Made by a program: the position numbers and the translations under genes. A stretch of DNA of 64,000 nucleotides. Source: VRUE01 sp035318745 (GTDB lineage Bacteria > Actinomycetota > Thermoleophilia > Solirubrobacterales > 70-9). Shown here piece after piece: positions 51,170-59,719 of the stretch. The DNA lies in the NCBI GenBank assembly GCA_035318745.1, contig DATHEA010000031.1, positions 62,001-126,000 of the forward strand, in the 5' to 3' direction. The first letter of the stretch is position 1. Each line of letters opens with the position of its first letter. The notes beneath the pieces are model-generated. The model ran no database searches. It was not told the origin of the DNA and saw only the letters and a list, made by a program, of their open reading frames with translations.

Positions 51170-51739
51170 ATGGAGATAAGCGGAGTCTCGCTGGACCCGG
51201 AAGTACGCGCCGGGCTGGCGCGCAGCTGGAAGGCGCTGATGGCGATGGGGGTGCTGGCGATCGTCGTCGGCTGCGTGGCGATCGTCGTGCCCGCGGTGGC
51301 ATCGGTCGGCACGGCGATCTTCATCGGCTGGATCCTGGTCATCGCCGGGGCCTTCCTCGTCGCCGGCGCGTTCACCGCGCACTCGATCGGGTCGGTCATC
51401 CTGCGCCTGCTCTGGGCCTTCCTCACGGTCATCGTCGGCCTCTGGCTGATCGTCGAACCGCACAACGGCACCCTGACCCTGACGCTGGTGCTCGGCACCT
51501 ACTTCCTCTTCATGGGCCTCACTCGCATCGCCGTCGCCTTCGCCGGCCGCGGCCGGCAGGGCGCGGGCCTAGTAGGTCTCAGCGGCGTCGCCGGCCTCCT
51601 GATCGGCATCCTCGTCCTGGCCAAGTTCCCCAGCTCCGCAGACTGGGCAATCGGCCTACTAGTAGGCATAGACCTGATCTTCGCCGGCTGGACCCTGACC
51701 TCAGTAGCTCTCGTGGGTCGGGACCTCTCCCGCAGCTGA
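51170..51739 (+). CDS. HdeD-like (DUF308) membrane protein
   Basis: 189 residues with six hydrophobic helices in three DUF308 repeats: ALMAMGVLAIVVGCVAIVVP, FIGWILVIAGAFLVAGAFTA, LLWAFLTVIVGLWLIVEP and so on to the C-terminus. HdeD-type proteins are linked to acid resistance; the role in this lineage is not known. The gene begins 68 bp from the divergent tRNA-Gln. Confidence 0.82.
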   Translation: MEISGVSLDPEVRAGLARSWKALMAMGVLAIVVGCVAIVVPAVASVGTAIFIGWILVIAGAFLVAGAFTAHSIGSVILRLLWAFLTVIVGLWLIVEPHNGTLTLTLVLGTYFLFMGLTRIAVAFAGRGRQGAGLVGLSGVAGLLIGILVLAKFPSSADWAIGLLVGIDLIFAGWTLTSVALVGRDLSRS

Positions 51740-51776
51740 CGCATCCCGGAGCGCGATCTGCCGCAAGCGCTGGGCC

Positions 51777-51895
51777 GAGCGAGGATGGGGCATCCCGGAG
51801 TGCGCGGCGTCCTGTTTTCGCCCCACCGGTCGTAGAGAGGTGCGCTTGGATGGTGGCGAAAACCCAGCAAACGGAGGGATGCCCCATCCTCGCTC
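51777..51895. repeat. Hairpin element with perfect 20-bp arms upstream of glmU
   Basis: gagcgaggatggggcatccc (51777-51796) is the exact reverse complement of 51876-51895. An inner stem (GTTTTCGCCCCACC against GGTGGCGAAAAC, two unpaired bases) lies inside. The layout of long arms plus inner stem resembles families 1 and 2, but the sequence is different. It fills the gap between the DUF308 gene and glmU. Confidence 0.88.
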
Positions 51896-51916
51896 CCCCG
51901 GCATTACGATCCAAAG

Positions 51917-53308
51917 GTGAGCTCCCCCCTGGTTCTGGTCATGGCGGCCGGCGAGGGCACGCGTATGCGCTCGTCGACGCCGAAGATGCTCCATCCCGTC
52001 TGCGGGCGGCCGATGGTCGCCTGGCCGATCCTTGCTGCGCGCGAGGCCGGCGCCGGTCGGGTCGCGGCGATCGTCTCGCCCGGCCGCGACATCTCCGCCG
52101 GCTTCCCTGGCGAGGTCGAGACCGTCGTCCAGCCCGAGCCAGACGGCACCGGCGGCGCGGTGCGTGCCGCCCTGCCACTGATCGAGGAAGCTGAGACCGT
52201 TCTCGTCCTCTCCGGCGACCATCCACTGATCTCCGCCGAGGACATCGCCGGCCTGCTCGAGGCTCACGCATCCTCCGGCGCTGGGGCGACGATGCTGACG
52301 ATCGAGCTCGACGATCCCGGCTCATACGGCCGGGTCGTTCGTAGTGCCGACGGCGAGGTTGAACGGGTAGTCGAGGCTAAAGCGGCCGGCGATGCCAGCG
52401 GCGACGAGCTCGCGATCCGCGAGATCAATGCCGGCACCTACGCCTTCGCCGCCGAGTCGCTCGCCGCCGCCCTTCGCGGGCTCTCCAACGACAACGCGCA
52501 GGGGGAGTACTACCTGACGGATGTCTTCGCGGCACTGCGCGAGGCGGGTCACTCGGTGGCCGGCCACCGAACCGAGGACTTCGCGGTGACGATGGGGGTC
52601 AACAATCGCGCCGAGCTCGCCGCCGTGGAGGCCGAGGGGCGACGCCGCATACTCGAGCGCCACATGCTGGCCGGCGTCACGGTCGTCGATCCCGGCACGA
52701 CCTGGGTCGACGCGAGCGTGGAGATCGCCGCCGACGCCCGGGTCGAGCCCGGCACGAGCTTGCGCGGCGCCACCGGAGTCGGCGCCGGCTCGGTTGTCGG
52801 CCCGCTCAGCACGCTGATCGACACTCGCCTCGGCGCGAACGTGAAGGTTCCGCACTCCTATCTGGTCGAGTGCGACGTCCTCGACGGCTGCAGCGTCGGT
52901 CCCTTCGCCTACCTGCGCCCCGGCGCTCATCTGGAGGCGGGCGCCAAGGCCGGCACCTTCGTCGAGATCAAGAACTCGCAGATCGGGGCGGGCGCCAAGG
53001 TTCCACATCTCGCCTACGTCGGCGATGCCGACGTCGGCGCGGGCAGCAATTTGGGCGCCGGCACGATCACCGCCAACTACGACGGTTTCCGCAAGCACCG
53101 CACGACGATCGGCGCCGATGTGCGGCTCGGCGTTGACACGATGCTGATCGCCCCGGTACAAGTCGGGGACGCCGCCTACACTGGCGCCGGAGCGGTGATC
53201 AAGAAGGATGTCCCCGAGGGGGCGCTAGCGGTGAGCGAGAACGACCAGAGGAACATCGAGGGCTACGCGGAGGGCAAGTCCGCCCGGGCCCATGAGGAGG
53301 ATTCGTGA
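51917..53308 (+). CDS. glmU: Bifunctional UDP-N-acetylglucosamine diphosphorylase / glucosamine-1-phosphate N-acetyltransferase
   Basis: 463 residues. LVMAAGEGTRMRSSTPKMLHPVCGRP is the nucleotide-binding N-terminus of the uridyltransferase domain; ALPLIEEAETVLVLSGDHPLI and EINAGTYAFAA follow. The left-handed beta-helix C-terminal domain has PFAYLRPGAHLEAGAKAGTF, VEIKNSQIGAGAKVPHLAYVGDADVG and NYDGFRKHRTTIG. Makes UDP-GlcNAc for peptidoglycan. GTG start; its TGA overlaps the prs start as GTGA. Confidence 0.96.
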   Translation: MSSPLVLVMAAGEGTRMRSSTPKMLHPVCGRPMVAWPILAAREAGAGRVAAIVSPGRDISAGFPGEVETVVQPEPDGTGGAVRAALPLIEEAETVLVLSGDHPLISAEDIAGLLEAHASSGAGATMLTIELDDPGSYGRVVRSADGEVERVVEAKAAGDASGDELAIREINAGTYAFAAESLAAALRGLSNDNAQGEYYLTDVFAALREAGHSVAGHRTEDFAVTMGVNNRAELAAVEAEGRRRILERHMLAGVTVVDPGTTWVDASVEIAADARVEPGTSLRGATGVGAGSVVGPLSTLIDTRLGANVKVPHSYLVECDVLDGCSVGPFAYLRPGAHLEAGAKAGTFVEIKNSQIGAGAKVPHLAYVGDADVGAGSNLGAGTITANYDGFRKHRTTIGADVRLGVDTMLIAPVQVGDAAYTGAGAVIKKDVPEGALAVSENDQRNIEGYAEGKSARAHEEDS

Positions 53309-54333
53309 GCACGATCGAGCAGCGCCCCGAGGCGGCGCCGACCGCCATCCCGCACGACTACTCGAAGCGGATGATGGTCTTCGGCGGCCGCAGCTCGATG
53401 GAGCTGGCGGCCAAGGTGGCCGGCAAGCTCGACCTCGACCTCGGCCAGGTGACGCTGAAGACCTTCGCCAACGGCGAGGTCTACTGCCGCTACGAGGAGT
53501 CGATCCGCGGCGCTGACGTCTTCATCGTCCAGTCGACCTGCGCCAACGAGCAGAGCGAGATGACGCCGAACGACGCCCTGGTCGAGCTGTTGACGATGAT
53601 CGACGCCGCGCAGGGCGCCTCCGCCCACCGCATCATCGCCGTCCTGCCCTGGTACGGCTACGCCCGCCAGGACAAGAAGTCTGCGCCGCGCGAGCCGATC
53701 TCCGCCCGCATCGTCGCCAAGTGCCTGGAGGGGGTCGGCACCGACCGCGTTCTCACGATGGACCTGCATGCCGGCCAGGTGCAGGGCTTCTTCCACGTCC
53801 CGGTCGACCACATGACTGCGATGCCGATGCTGACCCAGTGGTTCGCCGACCAGGAACTGAGCGAGGAGCTCGTGATCGTCTCCCCCGACGCCGGCCGGGT
53901 CAAGACCGCGCGCAACTTCGCCCGACGCATCGGCACCCATTGGGCCGTGATGGAGAAGGAGCGCCCCGCCCAGCAGGTGGCCGAGATCGGCTACGTGGTC
54001 GGCGACGTGAAGGGCAAGACCGCGGTCCTTGTCGACGACATGATCGACACCGCGGGGACGCTCTGTGCCGCCGCGCAGACGGTGCTCGACGAGGGGGCCG
54101 CGCGGGTCATCGCCTGCGCCACGCACGGCGTCTTCTCCGGGCCGGCCTACGAACGGCTGGCGGACTCGGCGATCGAGCGGATCGTCGTCACCGACACGAT
54201 CCCGCTCCGCCCCGGCGCCCCGGACAACATCACGGTGCTCTCGACCGCCGGCACCTTCGCCGACTCGATCCGCCGCATCTTCACCGACGACTCGGTCTCC
54301 GAGATCTTCGCCGGCGAGAACCAGCTCTTCTAG
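53305..54333 (+). CDS. prs: Ribose-phosphate pyrophosphokinase
   Basis: 342 residues. FGGRSSMELAAKVAGKLDL, VFIVQSTCANEQSEMTPNDALVEL, RHRI-like HRIIAVLPWYGYARQDKK and DLHAGQVQGFFHVPVDH are PRPP synthetase blocks; VLVDDMIDTAGTLC binds PRPP. Transfers pyrophosphate from ATP to ribose 5-phosphate. GTG start. The glmU-prs pair is widely conserved. Confidence 0.96.
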   Translation: MSTIEQRPEAAPTAIPHDYSKRMMVFGGRSSMELAAKVAGKLDLDLGQVTLKTFANGEVYCRYEESIRGADVFIVQSTCANEQSEMTPNDALVELLTMIDAAQGASAHRIIAVLPWYGYARQDKKSAPREPISARIVAKCLEGVGTDRVLTMDLHAGQVQGFFHVPVDHMTAMPMLTQWFADQELSEELVIVSPDAGRVKTARNFARRIGTHWAVMEKERPAQQVAEIGYVVGDVKGKTAVLVDDMIDTAGTLCAAAQTVLDEGAARVIACATHGVFSGPAYERLADSAIERIVVTDTIPLRPGAPDNITVLSTAGTFADSIRRIFTDDSVSEIFAGENQLF

Positions 54334-54361
54334 CGCCCTGGCCACCCAGGGATCAGCCGGG

Positions 54362-55081
54362 CTGCGCCTGGTCGGCCACAAGGGCGCCGACCTGATCGCC
54401 CCCGGCAACACGCTGGAGAGCTTCGCCGCGGCGGTCGAGGCCGGCGTCGACACGATCGAGTTCGACGTGCTCTGGACGCGCGACGGCCATCCTCGCCTGG
54501 CGGCGGCGGAGCGAACGCCGCTGATCGCCGCCCACGATTGGCACGACGCGGAAGGACGCAAGCCGCTGACCTTGGGCGAAGCGCTCGACGCCTTTACGAG
54601 GCCGCCGCTGGACGATGTCGAGATCGACCTCGACATCAAGCTGCCCGGGCGGGAGGAGGACATCGTCGCCGCCGTCCGCGAGCGCGGGTTGCTCCGCCGG
54701 GCGATGGTCTCGACCATGGAGCTCTCGACCCTGGCCCGGATCGGTGAGCTGGAGCCGGACCTGCGGCGCGGCTGGACCTATCCGAGAGTGACGAAGGACT
54801 GGACCTCGAAGCGCTGGGCAAAGGCGCCGATGCTGGCCGCCCTCGTCTGGATGCGGGAACGGCTGCCGGGCCTTGCCGCGCGCGAGCTGCCGCGGATGGG
54901 GGTGGAGGCGATGTGGGTCTACCACCCGCTCGTCAGCCCGCGTCTGGCGCGCATAACGAAGCTCGCCGGCGTAGAGCTGATCGCCTGGACCGTCGACGAC
55001 CCGCGCCGCATGAGCAAGCTGGTGGCGGCAGGAGTCAACGGCATCTGTTCGAACGACCCGCGCCTGTTCGACCGGCTCTAG
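54362..55081 (+). CDS. Glycerophosphodiester phosphodiesterase (probable CTG start)
   Basis: About 239 residues. RLVGHKGADLIAPGNTLESFAAAVEAGVDTIEFDV with conserved H, E and D residues of GDPD enzymes begins at the start; DVEIDLDIKLPG, VSTMELSTLARIG and IAWTVDDPRRMSKLVAAGVNGICSNDP follow. Releases glycerol 3-phosphate from deacylated phospholipids. No ATG, GTG or TTG occurs between the prs stop and the conserved GHKGA; CTG at 54362 with AGGGA upstream gives the expected N-terminus. Starts 28 bp after prs and is convergent with the DUF6159 gene. Confidence 0.87.
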   Translation: MRLVGHKGADLIAPGNTLESFAAAVEAGVDTIEFDVLWTRDGHPRLAAAERTPLIAAHDWHDAEGRKPLTLGEALDAFTRPPLDDVEIDLDIKLPGREEDIVAAVRERGLLRRAMVSTMELSTLARIGELEPDLRRGWTYPRVTKDWTSKRWAKAPMLAALVWMRERLPGLAARELPRMGVEAMWVYHPLVSPRLARITKLAGVELIAWTVDDPRRMSKLVAAGVNGICSNDPRLFDRL

Positions 55082-55938
55082 ACGGTGCCGGGCGTCGCCG
55101 TCGGCGGCGCGTTGCGGCCGTGCTTGCGCTTCACGGCCGACTCCATGTCCTCGGCGCTGAAGCCGCCGACCGCCTCGCCGTCCAGCGCGTAGCGGTAGAG
55201 CGCTACGCCGAAGATGCCGCTCAGCGCCTTGCTGATCAGCAGAGCGATCGCCAGGCCGATCGCGCCGAGGACGACAAGGAGCGCACCGGCGAAGCTCGCC
55301 GAGGCCCAGACCAGCACGCCGATCGCGATCAGCGCCGCGCTCGGCAGCACGCCGAAGAGGAAGACCGCGCCGCCGATTGCGATGTTGCCGGTGATCTGCT
55401 GCCCCCAGCGCGATTTGAACAGGCTCGCCGAGCGCTTCAGCGTCTCGATCGGCCCGGTGCCCTCGATCGCAATCACGGGTACGGCGAGGAAGGTGACCAG
55501 CGACCAGGCCATGCCGACCAGCCGGGCGGCGATCGTCCCGGCAATGCCGCCCTGGTTCTCCAGTGCCCCCATCAGCACGCTGATCGCGGTCGAGACCGCC
55601 GCCCAGCCGCAGATCTGGGAAAAGCGGCTGCGCGCTACGGCGAGCCCATCGCCGACGGTCGCCTGCTCGCCGCGAAAGATCATGTCGGCGGCAGCCGCGA
55701 GGCCGACGCTGAAGTAGAAGCCGACCACGCTGAGCACGTAGACGCCGATCACCAACAGCGGGATCGCGCCGCCGAGCACGTCCTTGTCCAGGAGATAGAG
55801 CCCCGGTCCGAGGAAGACGAAGGCCAGCGGGATCGTGGCGACCGCCCCGTACAGGGGGAAGCGGGCCAGCTCGCGGTGGCTGTTCAACACTCCCCAGCTT
55901 TTCTTCGTCAAGGCCCAACCGCGCCGGATCCTGCTCAT
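55078..55938 (-). CDS. DUF6159 family membrane protein
   Basis: 286 residues with six to seven hydrophobic helices. RIRRGWALTKKSWGVLNSHRELARFP is the characteristic DUF6159 start, and GTGPIETLKRSASLFKSRWGQQITGN a conserved cytoplasmic loop. Function unknown. The ATG overlaps the UbiB-like gene's stop by ATGA, so the two are coupled; the stop is a CTAG shared with the convergent GDPD gene. Confidence 0.8.
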   Translation of the reverse strand: MSRIRRGWALTKKSWGVLNSHRELARFPLYGAVATIPLAFVFLGPGLYLLDKDVLGGAIPLLVIGVYVLSVVGFYFSVGLAAAADMIFRGEQATVGDGLAVARSRFSQICGWAAVSTAISVLMGALENQGGIAGTIAARLVGMAWSLVTFLAVPVIAIEGTGPIETLKRSASLFKSRWGQQITGNIAIGGAVFLFGVLPSAALIAIGVLVWASASFAGALLVVLGAIGLAIALLISKALSGIFGVALYRYALDGEAVGGFSAEDMESAVKRKHGRNAPPTATPGTV

Positions 55939-57368
55939 CGCTGATCTCCTTCCAGGGATCGCTCGACAATCGGGGTCTGCCTTACGCCTCTTCCCTCGAA
56001 GTACTCCCACTCCTGCTCGCCCAGCTCGGTTGCGGGCGGGTCTGCGTAGATCCACTCGCGCATGATCCGGTGCCAGTTGCGCTTTGCCCGCAACTGGCCG
56101 AGCACGGCGACGACGCCGATTTCCATTCGCCGACCCATCAACTCCTCCGCCGGCATCGACTCGCGCCGCATCAGGTCGTAGTACTCGGAGCGGGGGTCGT
56201 TGGTCGACTCGATGATCTTCATCACCCGCTCTGGGCTGATCTCGATCTCGCGGTCCTCGACGAACCAACCGCTGACAGCCATCATGTGTTCCATCAGCCG
56301 TTCGGCGTCGAGCTTCGAGGGGTTCTTGATGAAGCCGAGCTCGTGCAGGGCGCTGCGAAAGCGCTCCGGATCGTTGTGGAAGGCGGCATCGACTACCCGC
56401 TGCTCGAGCACGATCTGCTCGTGGTCGAGCTTCTTGGTCATGCCGAAGTCGAGGAAGGCGACCCGTCCGTCGTCCATCAGGATGTAGTTGCCGGGGTGGG
56501 GGTCGGCGTTGAAGTGGCGCAGATGGTAGATCGAGCCGAAGCTGCCGCGGAAGACGATCTCGCCGAAGCGGTTGCGCTGCTCGTGTGGCAGCTCCTTGAT
56601 CTGCTCGAAGTCGATGCCCGTCACCAGCTCGGTGACGAGGACACGGCGGCGTGAGAGGCGGGTGATCACTTCCGGCACGTAGATGAAGGGGTGGTCGCGA
56701 TAGGCGCGGGCGAAAGTGCGCTGGTTCTGCGCCTCGTACTCGTAGTCGAGCTCCTCCATCACCCGCTCGCGCAGCTCGTGGGCGATTGCCTTGGCATCGA
56801 GGCCGGGGGCGAGAGCGCGGGCGAGGCGGACGATGGTGCCGGCGTTGCGCAGGTCGGCGTCGAGTGCCTCGGCGATCCCCGGGTACTGGATCTTGACTGC
56901 AACCCGGCGCCCGTCGAGCAGCTCCGCGCGGTGCACTTGGCCGATCGAGGCGGCGGCGAAGGCCTCATGCTCGAACTCGGCGAACAGCTCGGAAACCGGC
57001 TCGCCGTCGTACTCCTCGAGCAGCACCTTCTCGACCTTCTCCCAGGGCATCGGCGGGGCCGAGGTGCGCAGCTTGGCCAGCTGCTCCTGATAGATCTCGC
57101 GCGACTCCTCCGGCAGGAAGTCGGTGTCGATGAAGGAGGCGAACTGCCCCAGCTTCATCGCCGCGCCCTTCATCTGGCCGAGTGCGCCGACCATCTTCAG
57201 CGCCGTCTCCAGGTGACGCTGCTCGAGCTTTTCCTTGCCGCCCTCCTCGGAGCGGGCGACGTTGGTCGCCTTGGTCCCGGCGTAGCGGGCGCCCTGCACG
57301 CCGACGATCGAGCCCAGCTTGGCCGAGCGGCGGAGCCGCCCTTTGGGGATCTTCGAGTCGTCGGCCAT
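55935..57368 (-). CDS. ABC1/AarF/UbiB family kinase-like protein
   Basis: 477 residues. The KxGQ motif is AMKLGQFASFID, the A-rich loop is AAASIGQVHRAEL, the invariant Lys is in VAVKIQYPG, the catalytic region reads HFNADPHPGNYILMDDGRVAFLDFGM. These features define UbiB-like atypical kinases, which support lipid or quinone metabolism at the membrane. Substrates are unknown. Divergent from rplY. Confidence 0.88.
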   Translation of the reverse strand: MADDSKIPKGRLRRSAKLGSIVGVQGARYAGTKATNVARSEEGGKEKLEQRHLETALKMVGALGQMKGAAMKLGQFASFIDTDFLPEESREIYQEQLAKLRTSAPPMPWEKVEKVLLEEYDGEPVSELFAEFEHEAFAAASIGQVHRAELLDGRRVAVKIQYPGIAEALDADLRNAGTIVRLARALAPGLDAKAIAHELRERVMEELDYEYEAQNQRTFARAYRDHPFIYVPEVITRLSRRRVLVTELVTGIDFEQIKELPHEQRNRFGEIVFRGSFGSIYHLRHFNADPHPGNYILMDDGRVAFLDFGMTKKLDHEQIVLEQRVVDAAFHNDPERFRSALHELGFIKNPSKLDAERLMEHMMAVSGWFVEDREIEISPERVMKIIESTNDPRSEYYDLMRRESMPAEELMGRRMEIGVVAVLGQLRAKRNWHRIMREWIYADPPATELGEQEWEYFEGRGVRQTPIVERSLEGDQR

Positions 57369-57440
57369 CGCCCGGCAAGGTTGTCACAGCTACCTCGCGG
57401 CGGTCTCCGTTTCCCGGCTTTCTCTATCCTCTCCCGTCCG

Positions 57441-58133
57441 ATGGCTCGCACCCGCGAAAAGCTGAAGGCCGCCGCGCGCACCGATTTCGGCTCGCGCAGC
57501 TCCCGCCGCCTGCGTGGCGAGGCGCTGGTGCCCGGCGTCGTCTACGGCGGCGGCGCGGAGGCGCGAGCATTCCAGGCGGGCGAACGTGAGATCCGCGCGG
57601 TCCTGGCCGGCGGCCAGGCGCTGTTCGACCTCGAGCTGGAGGGATCGAAAGCCGTACCGGTCGTGGTCAAGGAGCAGCAGTTGCACCCGGTGCGCGGCAA
57701 CCTCCAGCACATCGACTTGCAGGAAGTGAAGCTGGACGAGGCGATCCAGGCCGAGGTAGCGATCGAGCTGGAAGGGGCCGAGACGGCGCCGGGCGTCAAA
57801 GAGGGCGGTGTGCTCGAGCACGTCACCCGTGAGATCACCGTCGAAGCGCTGCCGACCGAGATCCCCGAGCGGCTGGTCGCCGATGTCTCCGAGATGCAGA
57901 TCAACGACACGGTGCAGCTGTCCACGATCGCTGCGCCCGAGGGCGTCAAATTCGTCGCCGAGGACCCCGATGAGGTCACGATCGCCACCCTTTCGCCGCC
58001 GCGTGTCGAGGAAGAGCCCGAGCCCGCCGTCGAGGAGGAGGCCGAGCTGGTCGGCGAGGAGGGCGAGGCCCCGGCCGCCGAGGACGGCGGCGATTCGGGC
58101 GACGGCGGCGATTCGGGCGACTCCGGGGAGTAA
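57441..58133 (+). CDS. rplY: Ribosomal protein bL25 (Ctc family)
   Basis: 230 residues, longer than E. coli L25 because of the Ctc-type C-terminal domain. TREKLKAAARTDFGSRSSRRLRGEALVPGVVYGGG is the 5S rRNA-binding N-terminus; VEALPTEIPERLVADVSEMQINDTVQLSTI is the Ctc beta-domain; a highly acidic tail of E, D and G (about 185-230) follows. Located beside pth as in many bacteria. Confidence 0.93.
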   Translation: MARTREKLKAAARTDFGSRSSRRLRGEALVPGVVYGGGAEARAFQAGEREIRAVLAGGQALFDLELEGSKAVPVVVKEQQLHPVRGNLQHIDLQEVKLDEAIQAEVAIELEGAETAPGVKEGGVLEHVTREITVEALPTEIPERLVADVSEMQINDTVQLSTIAAPEGVKFVAEDPDEVTIATLSPPRVEEEPEPAVEEEAELVGEEGEAPAAEDGGDSGDGGDSGDSGE

Positions 58134-58140
58134 CCCCGCC

Positions 58141-58300
58141 GTGACTATCCGAGAATCCGCGTGTGCGGCTGGCGAGCGCCGGACCAAGCGGGGCAAGGAC
58201 GCAGGGAGGCCGAATAGCAGCGCTATTTGGCCGACCGAGGACGCCGCCCCGCGCAGTGTCCGCCGCCGCCAGGTGTGCGCGGGGATTCTCGGATAGTCAC
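58141..58300. repeat. Hairpin repeat, family 1 copy C
   Basis: Element of 160 bp between rplY and pth. The arms gtgactatccgagaatcc and its exact reverse complement (58283-58300) bracket a core that is nearly identical to copy A in inverse orientation; the inner palindrome is at 58208-58232. The outer 18 bp share nothing with those of copies A or B. It begins 8 bp after the rplY stop and ends 4 bp before the pth ATG, so the pth ribosome site overlaps the right arm. Confidence 0.9.
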
Positions 58301-58303
58301 GAC

Positions 58304-58927
58304 ATGTCGATCTTCCGCCGCCGCAGGGCCCGCGGCGGGAGCGGTGCCGAGCAAGGCGACGGCGACCGCATCCTCATCGTCGCCCTCGGCAACCCCGGCA
58401 GCGAGCACGCCGGCAGCCGCCACAACGTCGGCTTCGAGGTAGCGGAGGAGCTCTCGCGGCGCTGGGATCTATCCAGCGCGAGGAAGAAGTTCGGCGGCCT
58501 GATCGCCGAAGGGCGCATCCGGCCTGGCGGTCCGCGGGTGGCGATCCTGCTGCCGCAGACTTACATGAATGCCTCCGGCGACTCGGCCGGACCGGCGCGC
58601 GGCTCGCTCAAGGCGCCGCTGGACCGGGTCGTCGTCCTGCACGACGAGATCGACCTTCCCTTCGGCGAGGTGCAGAGCCGCCTCGGCGGTGGCCTGGCAG
58701 GCCACAACGGCCTGAAGAGCCTCAAGCGGGGCCTGGGCAGCGCCGACTTCTGGCGTGTCCGGGTCGGCGTCGGGCGCCCCGACTCGACCGACCCTGAGAT
58801 CGTCTCTGCCTACGTGCTCGGCCGCTTCCGCGAGCCCCGCGCCGAGGTCCAGGCCTTGATCGGCCACGCGGCTGACGAGGCCGAGCGCCTCGTCGAGCAA
58901 CTAGGCTCCCCCGCCGATGAGCGCTGA
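58304..58927 (+). CDS. pth: Peptidyl-tRNA hydrolase
   Basis: 207 residues. LIVALGNPGSEHAGSRHNVGFEV, ILLPQTYMNASGDS, VVVLHDEIDLPFGEVQSRLGGGLAGHNGLKS and RVRVGVGRP are the Pth blocks with catalytic His in SRHNVG. Frees peptides from prematurely released tRNA. The N-terminus has an extra Arg/Gly stretch (RRRRARGGSG). ATG at 58304 follows the hairpin element directly. The end overlaps the crotonase start by 11 bp. Confidence 0.95.
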   Translation: MSIFRRRRARGGSGAEQGDGDRILIVALGNPGSEHAGSRHNVGFEVAEELSRRWDLSSARKKFGGLIAEGRIRPGGPRVAILLPQTYMNASGDSAGPARGSLKAPLDRVVVLHDEIDLPFGEVQSRLGGGLAGHNGLKSLKRGLGSADFWRVRVGVGRPDSTDPEIVSAYVLGRFREPRAEVQALIGHAADEAERLVEQLGSPADER

Positions 58928-59642
58928 GCGCACCAGCTACGAGGTCGACGCCCAGGGCGTCGCGCTGCTGCGCCTGGAGCGCCCCGAGGCCCGCAACGCG
59001 ATCGACACGCAGATGCTGGTCGAGATGCTCGAGCACCTGGCCGTCGCCCGTGCCGACGATTCGGTCCGCGTCCTCGTGATCAGCTCCTCCGACCAGATGG
59101 GCCTCTCGGCCGGCGCCGACGTCAAGGAGCGGCTGGACGAGGAGGGCAAGGTCCGTCGCATGCAGCTCTTCGCCGACCTCTACGACGCGATCGTTGCCTT
59201 CCCCAGGCCGACGGTGGCCGCCTGCCACGGCGACGTGGTCGGCGGCGGCGCCGAGATCGCCGTCGCCTGCGACATGCGGGTCGGCGGCGCCAACCTGCGC
59301 ATGCGCTTTCCCGGCGCCGCGCTCGGCGTCCCGGTCGGGCCGGCCCGCCTCGTCACCCTCTGCGGCCTGGCCACGGCCAAGTACCTGCTGCTGACCTCGC
59401 GCACGGTCGGCGCTGATGAGGCCCTGCGCCTCGGCCTCGTAAACCGCGTCGCACCGGCGGCGGCGACCGAGGAGGCGGCACTGGAGCTGGCCGCGTCCGT
59501 CGCCACCCACCCACCTGAAGCGGTCGCCCGACTGAAGCGCATGCTGCACGAGTGGGACGACGTCGAGGGACGCTCCAAGATCGAGGGCGTGGGCCAGGTC
59601 GAGTGGGCTCGAACCGGGCCGGGCTTGCCGCAACCGGACTAG
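58917..59642 (+). CDS. Enoyl-CoA hydratase/isomerase family protein
   Basis: 241 residues, crotonase fold. LLRLERPEARNAIDTQMLVEML, SSSDQMGLSAGADVKE (GAD of the oxyanion hole) and GDVVGGGAEIAVACDMRV are diagnostic; the catalytic Glu occurs in the last block. Acts on some acyl-CoA; substrate open. Coupled to pth by an 11-bp overlap. Confidence 0.9.
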   Translation: MSAERTSYEVDAQGVALLRLERPEARNAIDTQMLVEMLEHLAVARADDSVRVLVISSSDQMGLSAGADVKERLDEEGKVRRMQLFADLYDAIVAFPRPTVAACHGDVVGGGAEIAVACDMRVGGANLRMRFPGAALGVPVGPARLVTLCGLATAKYLLLTSRTVGADEALRLGLVNRVAPAAATEEAALELAASVATHPPEAVARLKRMLHEWDDVEGRSKIEGVGQVEWARTGPGLPQPD

Positions 59643-59719
59643 CGCTGAATTTTCTCGCCATCGCCGCCACACAAGGTAGGGTCGCGCCGTCTGTCCACGC
59701 TCGTCCTCCGGAGGGTCAC

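Noticed and set aside
372..58300. CRISPR array
   Set aside because: The repeats are few, dispersed over the window and palindromic, without regular spacers or cas genes.
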